Shown here: piece by piece, positions 56,042 to 64,000 of the stretch
How the letters are laid out: each line of letters starts with the position of its first letter
How positions within the stretch are numbered: the stretch's first letter is position 1
From: Ilyonectria destructans
Taxonomy: Eukaryota; Ascomycota; Sordariomycetes; Hypocreales; Nectriaceae
Direction: 5' to 3'
Assembly (NCBI GenBank): GCA_020740775.1
Contig: JAHEWK010000008.1
Location: forward strand, 2,666,001 to 2,730,000
DNA length: 64,000 nt
Notes under the pieces: model-generated
What the model was told of the DNA's origin: nothing
The model's database searches: none
The model's input: only the letters and a program-made list of their open reading frames with translations
Position numbers and translations under genes: made by a program

Positions 56042-58301
56042 ATGACAATCCGACCAGAAAGCACTGAGAGTCCCACCGAGGCATCCAGTCTCTTGTCAAG
56101 CACGACGGCGATTGGCGATGATGCGCGATTTCAAGAAAATGGCTATGGCTCCGTGACTGCCGACTGTGAAAGTTCGAATGATTCCGAGTCCACAGTGTCC
56201 AAGCCAAAGTACAGCAACTCATATATTGCTAGAGTGGTCGCCGCGTTACTCATCGGTAAGTAGTGAGTCAATTCGGGCAACATGGTCGGAAGCTCATATC
56301 GCCAGGTGTCTTCACTTCTAGCGCAGATGCATCCTTGGTGATGGCGACCCATCCTGTTATCGCGTCTGAGTTTGGTGATTTAGCAGACTCAAGCTGGCTA
56401 TTCATCAGCTTCATGCTCGCTGGAGCCGCCACGCAATCGTTGGTATGGTGATTGGTTCTATTTTAGCAGCCGAGGAAGTTGATCTGACTCAATCCCATAG
56501 TACGGAAAACTTAGTGACATCTACGGTCGAAAACCTGTCTTGATAGGTTGCTATGGTCTCTTTGCCATCGGCTGGTAAGTCTCATCCCTCCATCTTCTCG
56601 ACACCGAGATGTCTCTAACAAAGATATAGTGCCCTTGTGTAAGTTACTTTGAAGCCAGGCAAGACTTTTGATACTAACGAGTATGAAGCGGCGCTGGCCA
56701 ATCCATGTGGCAAGTTATTTTAGGACGGTTGATCTCAGGGTCAGGAGGTGCTGGAATGGCGACACTGGCCGCTGTTATTATAACCGGTATGTCAGGGCGA
56801 CGAATATTGGAGACGACAGCTGATGATTTGAAGACTTGGCCCCGCTCAGAGAGGTGGCATCATGGCAGAGCTACTTGAATGTCATCGGAACTGTCGGCCG
56901 AAGCATGGGTGGCCCGCTGGGTGGATGGTTGGCCGACACTATCGGCTGGAGATGGTATGTCCGGGTCCAATCCCATTTCAATGTGCAAGATGTCTAAGGT
57001 GTTCATAGGTCCTTCCTCGGTCAAGCGCCAATCTTTGTTGTGGCCATGTTCCTCTGCTGGATATTGCTGCCCGACTCGACGTCTCCTAACCAGGTTGAAG
57101 ATGGAGTTGACTTGCGTAACTCCCTTGCCAGAATAGACGGACTTGGTGCTTTCCTCCTCGGCAGCGGAATTTTGGCCCTCATGCTGCCACTTGAGATCGG
57201 AGGCCAAAAGGTTCCCTGGAATCACCCCTTGGTGTTCTCCCTTGTTGGGGCTGGCATTCTGCTCCTCTTCTTTTTCGTGCGCGTGGAATCTGGGTGGGCC
57301 AAGGAACCCATCTTTCCGCTCCGTCTTTTTCGCCGGCGCAACGTTACTATGTCATACTTAATCATCGCAGCGCAATCTGGAGCACAATTGGGAGTAAGCT
57401 GCTCCAATGCAAAGTCAGAGCATTGCTAATCTCAAACCACAGATGATGTACTCGGTGCCTATCTATTTTCAGGTTACTCAGCGCGTTTCTAGTACAGTTG
57501 CAGGTGCACATCTATTTCCTGCAGTCATTGGCAACACTATTGGCGGTATTTTTTCCGGAGCTGTGATCCAGAGGTCAGAAACATAAATACAATGTGAAGC
57601 AAGCAAGAAATACTAACGAGTTGTAGGACTGGTCGTTATAAAGGTCTTATCATCTCTTCTGCCCTCTTGTCTATTTCCAGCTACAGTTTGATGATTCTGC
57701 GTTGGAAAGGACATACTGGATGGGCAGAGTCACTATATATCATCCCAGGGTAAGAAATCCATCTAGCTGCGAAGGTCAAAGACTAACTCATTTCCAAAGT
57801 GGCATGGGTACTGGTATCGCAATGAGCGCGGTATTTATTGCATTACAGGCAGCTATTGACCCAGTAGACAAAGCTGTAGCTGCGTCAGGACTCTACCTCA
57901 CCGGCACAATAGGATGTATTGTAGGCGTGACTGGCTCAAGCGCTACCACTCAAGTCATCCTGAGACGGGTTGTCCAGGTCAAACTAGCCCAGCAAGGCAT
58001 GGAAAAGTCTCTGATTGACGAAGTAAGTAACTGGTGCTTAATGTTCTTTGAAAGAAGTGCTTAATTAACTCTACGTAGGTCATCCAAAAAGCGACTGAGA
58101 GTGTGACTTTCATTGATGAGGCACCCAAGAAGGTTGCAGATGTTCTGGTCGAGGCTTATATAAAGGGAATTGAGTACAGCCACGGTAAGAAATCCCCATT
58201 GCCCTCATTGATTGTCTTTTCTGAATTAAATAGGGCTATCTATTATCTTTTCCTTCCTCGCCCTAGTCACCGCTCTGCTGATGAGGGAGCGGAGGCTATA
58301 A
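56042..58301 (+). CDS. MFS multidrug / basic amino-acid exporter (DHA2-type)
   Basis: ATG 56042, stop TAA 58299-58301, with about ten short introns that all keep phase. A hydrophilic Ser-rich N-terminus of about 60 residues precedes helix 1 (NSYIARVVAALLIG). Helix 2-3 loop motif A is YGKLSDIYGRKPVL. The helix 4 block ILGRLISGSGGAGM and helix 5 region GRSMGGPLGGWLADTIGWRW (motif C-like) fit 14-helix drug:H+ antiporters and the vacuolar Vba group. WSFLGQAPIFVVAMFLCWILL follows. The final exons encode a helix ALVTALLMRERRL. It would export toxic compounds or load the vacuole with basic amino acids; the sequence does not decide which. No break was seen despite the high intron number. Confidence 0.88.
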
Positions 58302-58832
58302 CAGCTTGAGGGGGAACTAGTTGGAATTATCCAATCGCAGCTAATCAAGGCTCCTAAGTATCATCAAGTGGAACCATGAACCTTGATTTGTATCTTTATT
58401 TCTTTCTGTGTTGCCAGATTCCCATCGATAGAATGATGGCCACTATTTATATATATAACTAAGATTATAGGAAATGTTTCATTTCTAAAGATTTGTAGTT
58501 TCTAAAAAATAATAAAGAAAATGACCTAAGCTTAGGTACCGTTGATTTGTTGACCGGCCAGACCTCCACTGTGCCATGGCTAATTCCCTTCCTTGAACTC
58601 CGCATGCAATAACCCTGCGCGCCTTGAACCCTGCACTCCAAGTTTTAGTCATTCCTCGCTATTATTTACCTGGCACCTTAGCTCCAGAAATGAGACTGAC
58701 CAAACTCTCTCCCCCGAAATGAATTGACGCGAGTGTTCTGGTGAATCATGTCCAATAATGTCAAACATTCCGAAAGTTGAAGACCCGTCTTATTCTCGGG
58801 GTATCGTTAACTTGGATATGAGAGAATAAGTC
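58302..58832. other. gene-free spacer between convergent genes
   Basis: AT-rich 3' flanks of the MFS and LITAF-domain genes; nothing else recognised. Confidence 0.5.
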
Positions 58833-59716
58833 TCAAGCTTCCTGTTTGACGGAATCACGACTCGCCATGGCGTATTTGGAAATTTCCCTCACAGATTCCG
58901 GCTGTTTGCACACGTGAATATCCTTGCCTTGCGGTCTGTAGGTTACCCTGTTGCGGCATTCGCCACAAAATTGCTCAATGTCGTATGACCAAGACCCAAT
59001 GTAAGGTGCTGCCGCACCGCACACAGTTGTCATCAGAAGAAGAACGGCCTGGATACTAGAAAGGTGTTAGCAACAATTCCATCCCGAAACCTCGAGAGTT
59101 CTTACTGTGTTGCATTGGAGGGCTTCTTCTTGACTTTTGTTTTTGTTTGTCGTTGGCAAAAGGGACAGTCAATGAAGTCGGGTTGGTCTCCAAGTAGATG
59201 CAGCGGTGAGACAGTTGGCGGAGGTGTGGAGGTTGTCATTATCTCCTGGTCCATGTTGCATCCAAGCACCAGCCCGTTTGTTGCCTCTGGTAATGAACTG
59301 TATTCCACCCGCGATTCTGCACTGGTCACCACCTGCGGTAAATCACTATGAGCCGCCTGCGGCAGTGTACTGTGAACCACTTCGGGAAATGTGCTCGGCA
59401 CCACCTCTGGCAACTCGCAGTAAACCACCTCCGGGAGCGTCGACGGCGAACGGTCAGGTGTTGTGTCATCTCGGATGGACCTGTTGAGATTCGTCCGGCT
59501 TCTGCTCTGCTCGCGATCCATTCCTCCAACGTCCTCGGCGGGGTATTTCTCGTCGACACATCGTGATGGCTGTGACATGGATTCCGTGGGCGTGTAGGGC
59601 GGGGGAGACACTGTGCAGTAGGCGTCTGTCGAGAGAGTCGACGCTTCAGATGCCAGTGGTGACACAATCCATTCGCCGTGTGGCCGGGGAGTTTCGCTGC
59701 GATCGGAGGACTGCAT
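58833..59716 (-). CDS. LITAF-domain protein with tandem-repeat linker
   Basis: ATG 59716, one intron (about 59058-59105), stop at 58833. The N-terminal 90 residues are Ser/Pro-rich with a PPPYTP motif, which resembles a PPxY site for Nedd4-type ubiquitin ligases. Residues about 90-150 hold imperfect 8-residue repeats around LPEVV (STLPEVVY, CELPEVVP, STFPEVVH, STLPQAAH, SDLPQVVT). The C-terminus is a LITAF/SIMPLE zinc-ribbon: first CPFC (FIDCPFC), a hydrophobic membrane-inserting segment split by the intron (AVLLLMTTVCGAAAPYIG), and second knuckle FCGECRNRV. LITAF proteins sit on endosomal or lysosomal membranes and bind sorting factors. This one is monotopic by analogy. The canonical His before the second knuckle is not evident. 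Confidence 0.83.
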
Positions 59717-60850
59717 AGTGCTACATTACATGATTAGGTCCATCATGCCATGGATAGCCGGCCGTAAAAGCTTACCTTTGCTTTGACCGATGTTGTCGGT
59801 GCTAAAAGGAAAGGGAAGGAAAGGAAGATTTGGACAATGGAAAGGGCGTTGAGGGTATTAGAACGATGAGAAGAAGGGGGAGGCAGGTTTGCTTCTAGCG
59901 TAAGGTGTACCCATCACATAATTAACCTTTCTGTACCCTGCTCTTAGGCCTACTCATTTGCTGTCTGCCGACCTAGTGCGTCGTCATGGGTTTATAATTA
60001 GCGTAGATCAGTAAGCTACGTCGTATGTACTGGTCTGTTCACTTTCTTGGACCTGATCTGTAGAAGGACCGTGTCCAATAGCACTCCGCATTGGCTTTGC
60101 TTGAGCGGTGCCATGGCATGGGACAGATCGATTGATAACGGTAGACCGCGCTCAATCTGGAAATCCGACTGGGTTGAGATTCCCGGGGCTCGTACTAAAT
60201 ACTTTATCGACATTGTTACTGAGGCTGAGCACACACAAAAGGCCCTGACATTCCGAATGGCTTTGTAATGCCTCCGGAGTGGCCTACGACATATCATCGA
60301 GAATGGGACTAAGGCAGGGAGAAGATCCACTAGTCTAAGTTGTTTGATCAAGACCGGCACCGAAAACGGAAGCGAAGCCGAAAGCGAGACCGACACCATC
60401 CCCGCCTTTAATCTTGATCGGCGCAGCTCAACGCGACTCACAGACCAACCATCAAAGGGAGTAATTCGTTAACCACAGCTTGATCAAACCCTATCATGGA
60501 GAACGGCCGGGAATGGCTTGCGATTTGAGGCTATGACGCAGATCTTGTTTCAATGCATCGTGCGGCCGGACGCCTGGACTGTCGCAGGTTTGCGCCTGGC
60601 GTCCGAACCGCAGCCTTTCTCAAGCGCTAGAGAGGGCTGTGACAGAGTTTCGCTTTCTCTCAACTGCCGCAAAAATAGATTGGGCGGCTTCATGTATCAG
60701 AATGATTTAACTTATAAACCTATGCCAAGGTCATGATTTTTGGACTCCGTATCAATCCAGCTCACCACCGATTCACCAAATCTTCTACTCTCCATCAGTT
60801 CAACTACCAACAACTCCAACAGCCCCAACATCAACACCCAAATCTCCAAG
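59717..60850. other. gene-free divergent promoter region
   Basis: Lies between the starts of the LITAF-domain gene (minus) and the small membrane protein gene (plus). Frames at 60016-60441 and 60047-60268 overlap on opposite strands and lack features. The last about 110 bases before ATG 60851 are a pyrimidine- and CAAC-rich leader typical of fungal 5' UTRs. Confidence 0.5.
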
Positions 60851-61484
60851 ATGGCCTTCGCATCACTGAAGAAGTTTGAGCCTTACTTTGCGCCGAGATA
60901 CAAGACGCCCATGCATGTGGTTCAGATTGTACTGGTCATTGTCGTGATTGGCCTGTCGGCTGCCCGAATGTTGATGAAGAACGCGCCCCGAGGACGATCC
61001 ACAACAATCGGTCTTGGCATGGTGAGTTTTCTTGGCTGCTTGATCTTGTTCAAAGCTGACTTTTTAGGGTGCCAAATCTCTCATCATTATCCTGTACCAG
61101 CTCCTCACCGAGCACGTTGACCGACTCTCACGATTCGCAAGCCTCAAGGCCTTTGCGATCCTCAATTCACTGGAAGTTGTCTTCTGGGGAGCCGTTGCCT
61201 TTCTGTCGCTGCAGGCAAACACCAAGTCTTGCGAGGGAACCAGCTGCACTTTGGGCTGGGTTGTAGTGGCCTTGGCGGTGATCTTGAAGTATGTCCAAAC
61301 ATGATACCTTGACAATTAAACCCAGGCTGACCTCATATCTAGCATTCTCGCAAACTACACTGCCATAGTGTCTGTTCTGGACTGGTATCACTTCCGCAAC
61401 CACCGCTCCCCTCGCGGCATCAAGATTGATAGCCAGGGAGATCAAGAATCATCACTGTCGACTCTTCCGGTTTACCGACAGTAA
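60851..61484 (+). CDS. small four-helix membrane protein (MARVEL-like), 177 aa
   Basis: Three exons, 60851-61021, 61068-61288 and 61343-61484, joined in frame. Four hydrophobic helices: VVQIVLVIVVIGLSAARM, SLIIILYQLL, a helix around AILNSLEVVFWGAVAFLSL, and WVVVALAVILNILANYTAIV. Between helices 3 and 4 is a short loop with two cysteines (SCEGTSC). The C-terminus is hydrophilic and ends in VYRQ. Size, helix spacing and the paired loop cysteines match the small MARVEL-type membrane proteins common in ascomycetes, with roles in membrane subdomains; no function is known for this one. ATG 60851 is preceded by a CAAG context. A frame upstream (60740) is in a different frame of leader sequence. Confidence 0.85.
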
Positions 61485-62036
61485 GGGTCAGCACATGTCG
61501 GAAATGGGTGTGTACCTATCATGGCAAGGTTACCAGGGCTGGACTCTGGTCCCCAATCATGATTTTGGCGTTCGATGAGAGTGTGGGCTGGTGGCATGGT
61601 AGATGTTAGAAGGGATATTTCTTTTGTATTTTATGAGACCGGATCATTTAGGACATTAAGCGAACTGCAATTAAATAGGGAATATAGAGAATGCCACAGA
61701 TGATACAGTTATGGATTCAAAATGCGCGGGTGAGAAAGTTGATGGTCTTTGCTTCTGTCAAGAGGTCAAAGATGTGTGTGTTGTGATGACAATCACCAGC
61801 TAGCCAAGCGAAGGAATTGGGACCTGTATGAGGCCCCAGCTGCCTAGGGCCACAACCGCCGTAGTGGGCTTCCTTCAACAGCTTCTAGACCTCGGGAGCC
61901 CCTCTCGTATCGGGCCTTGCAGCCTTAAACCCTGGACAGGGATATCCTGGAATCCTATGGTCAACCTAGGGTGCCAAGTGATTCGGGCACATGCAGTAAT
62001 AGAAAGACGGAGTGGAGTTGAAAGGTTCATTTATAT
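61485..62036. other. gene-free spacer between convergent genes
   Basis: 3' flanks of the small membrane protein gene and of the Zn-cluster regulator; nothing else recognised. Confidence 0.5.
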
Positions 62037-63446
62037 TTAGTGAAGGCCATTCTCCATGATCATCAACGGCCATTCCAAGGCCATACTCCAACTTGGATCC
62101 ATGTTGGCAACAATGTCATCGAGAATATTTCTACCCCACCCCCGTAAATACCAGTGATCTAGGCCTGTATAGTGTAAAACCACGCAATAGTGAGCAATAA
62201 TTGCCAACGCAGCAGGGTGACGCTGCCGAAGGAGATCCATAAACTCCTCCGTTAGGCATATAGCAAAGCTCACGCAGACTCGAAGCTCAGGCGAGCCAGT
62301 GCTAAGCATTGCGTTCTCGACCCAATTGATGAGTTCAGGAATTGTTTCCTGGAAGATCGAGGCAGCTGCGGGGTGGATCGTGTCGGGTAACTTTATGTGA
62401 TGCAGCTGTTCAGTCACTGCGGTGAGAAGCGGCGCGGATTCGCAACCGTTTTCCTTCACGAATAGCTGCGCTAGTTTCCCTTGATGGAGAAAGTCGTTGT
62501 AGGAGTCGAGAATCCTGCTCATGCCTCGAATGAGATGGAAAACATCAGTCAAATCATCGATGTGGGGCTTTTCGCTCACGCCTCCATAGCTAGAGAAGGA
62601 GGCGAATGCACAGATGGAGAGCATGGATGATGCGATGAAAACCTCTTGGCATGTTTCTTCCGTTATTTGGGCCAGAGCAGTCCGGAGACCAGAAATGGTT
62701 ACATTCTGATGTAGAGATGCGCAAATCGAGTAATGGCTATATCTCTCGGGTTGAATTTGGCTCTGGTGATGTGCTGCAACAGCCAGGATTTGATGCAGAA
62801 GAAAGGCATGGGACATGGCCAACCTCGGGATCTCGATCTGCCATATCTGTTGGAGATCGACGGCTCGAGGAAGCGTCAAGAAGGTGGATGCAGTGTAGTG
62901 ATGCATGAGTTCCAGGTCGGTGAGCCATGGACTTTGGTTGGTAGATCCCGGACCCGTGACGAACTTGTCAAAGTAGGGGAAGGGATCAGTGCTGCTGCTC
63001 CAGTCGGGATCAGGGGGAGTGTGAGCTGCTGTGGCTGAGGCCTGGCTACTGCGAAGTGTGCGCTGTGTCGGATCCAGCGGACTTGTGGCAGAGTAGACGG
63101 TGTCCTATGCATTATATTGGTGAGCACAGCCCGTTACAATGTCATTGTGCATGTATAGCGCATGGGGCGACATACCTTTCCCATTACCGCTGAAGCAGAG
63201 TCGCTGGGTGTCAGCGAGACACTCCTTGTCGAGCCCTCCGCATTGGACGGACTCTGCTCCACGTAGGAGCATTCCAGGCCGTGTCTGGTACAGGCCGAGC
63301 ATGGCCGGTTCTCGTCACACTGATGAGGCTTTAGTGAGATTCCCTGCACCCGCCACGCGCGCGCGTCACCGTGTATTTACCTTGACACGTCGTTGCTTGC
63401 AGCGCAGACAGCCCCGTCGGGACTTCTTGTAGCCTAGACGAGGCAT
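62037..63446 (-). CDS. Zn(II)2Cys6 transcription factor (short, fungal)
   Basis: ATG 63446. Exon 1 encodes MPRLGYKKSRRGCLRCKQRRVK and ends at an intron inside the zinc cluster, a position common in this family. Exon 2 continues CDENRPCSACTRHGLECSY, completing C-x2-C-x6-C-x5-C-x2-C-x6-C. A second intron follows at about 63106-63175. The remainder is a single exon with the region TDLELMHHYTASTFLTLPRA (the usual start of the fungal-specific regulatory domain) and mostly helical sequence to the stop at 62037. Total about 425 residues, similar to the sterol-uptake-control (Upc2-like) subgroup in layout. Target genes are unknown. No break was seen. Confidence 0.9.
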
Positions 63447-64000
63447 CTCTCAGCGGTTATAATGGCGGCACAGCTTCAATAAGACCACGCGACACGCACG
63501 CAGCGATTGCCAAGCTGGACGTCCAGGACCGAGACCGAAACCGAAGCGACCGGGGTATCGCGAGAAGAGCGGAGGTGGTGGATTGCAGCGAAAAAGACCT
63601 AGAATCGCGGGTGTCTCTGGCGACTGGCGGTACCGAGCGCGACGCAGGCTTTGTACAAATAACACTGCGAAAAGCGCGGTTCTTAATGACGAATGTCTTG
63701 AAGGCTTAGACGACGATGTCTTGTTGCAATTACGGTGTTTAGCGGTGGGAAAAACTGGCACAGCCTGGCGGGATCATGTACCGGCCAGATGGGAATCTGG
63801 CCACACAGGGCTGGCCAATGACACGCAGATGCGAAAGCGAGGACGACGCCTTGACGCCGCAATGGTAATTGGAGATGAGCTCGAACTCAAAGCCATTCCC
63901 TCGGCTCCACAAATGATAGCTCGGTCTTGGCCGGAAGCGCTCAAGTCGTCGTCTAAAATGATCAGAAATCATCCCAAAGACTGAGCACGGAGCAGCATGA
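63447..64000. other. promoter region of the regulator and window end
   Basis: Contains a 133-codon plus-strand frame (63583-63984) that lacks any recognised feature and is mirrored by open frames on the other strand; not called as a gene. Confidence 0.45.

Noticed and set aside
63583..63984. 133-codon frame near the window end
   Set aside because: No recognised feature and the complementary strand is also open.

Overview
The window looks like nuclear DNA of a filamentous ascomycete (Pezizomycotina, probably Sordariomycetes). Genes are split by short GT-AG introns of about 45-75 bases. The families present are typically fungal: Zn(II)2Cys6 regulators, a HeLo-domain protein, an F-box protein, an MFS exporter and a secreted M28 peptidase. 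The species cannot be named from the sequence.

Left arm (1-22.4 kb) is accessory in character. It holds the 5' part of an alpha/beta-hydrolase-like gene cut by the window edge, a small oxygenase-like gene of the GA4-desaturase/CmcJ type, a glutamine-synthetase-like enzyme and a CorA-like transporter. Next comes a divergent pair: a HeLo-pseudokinase gene (minus strand) and a kinase-ankyrin gene (plus strand). The architectures recall the MLKL/RIPK logic of necroptosis. Both genes look broken: the HeLo gene has one in-frame TAG, and the kinase-ankyrin gene has frame breaks plus a 5.8-kb hAT transposon with 12-bp TIRs and an 8-bp target duplication. The hAT is AT-rich and intron-rich, and its transposase gene is itself interrupted by a 433-bp solo LTR with a 5-bp target duplication. 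The true C-terminal exon of the kinase-ankyrin gene lies beyond the transposon at 22.1-22.4 kb.

Middle (24.5-42.4 kb): a secreted M28 aminopeptidase, a TauD/TfdA-like dioxygenase, a large Zn-cluster regulator, a GNAT acetyltransferase with an early in-frame TAG, an amino-acid permease behind a 5.3-kb gene-free stretch, and a secreted protein of unknown function. Around 31.7-33 kb are relic copies of the regulator's 3' end and of the acetyltransferase's 5' flank.

Right arm (45.3-63.4 kb) looks more housekeeping-like or metabolic. It has a multi-pass membrane protein, an FAD oxidoreductase and a membrane-anchored SAM methyltransferase that may form a small lipid-modifying neighbourhood. These are followed by an F-box protein, an intron-rich MFS exporter, a LITAF-domain protein with a tandem-repeat linker, a small four-helix membrane protein and a canonical Zn(II)2Cys6 regulator. 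A degenerate tRNA and a diverged 200-bp direct repeat sit between the oxidoreductase and the methyltransferase.

Exon structures were worked out by eye from splice signals and reading frame. Family names rest on recalled motifs, not on a search.
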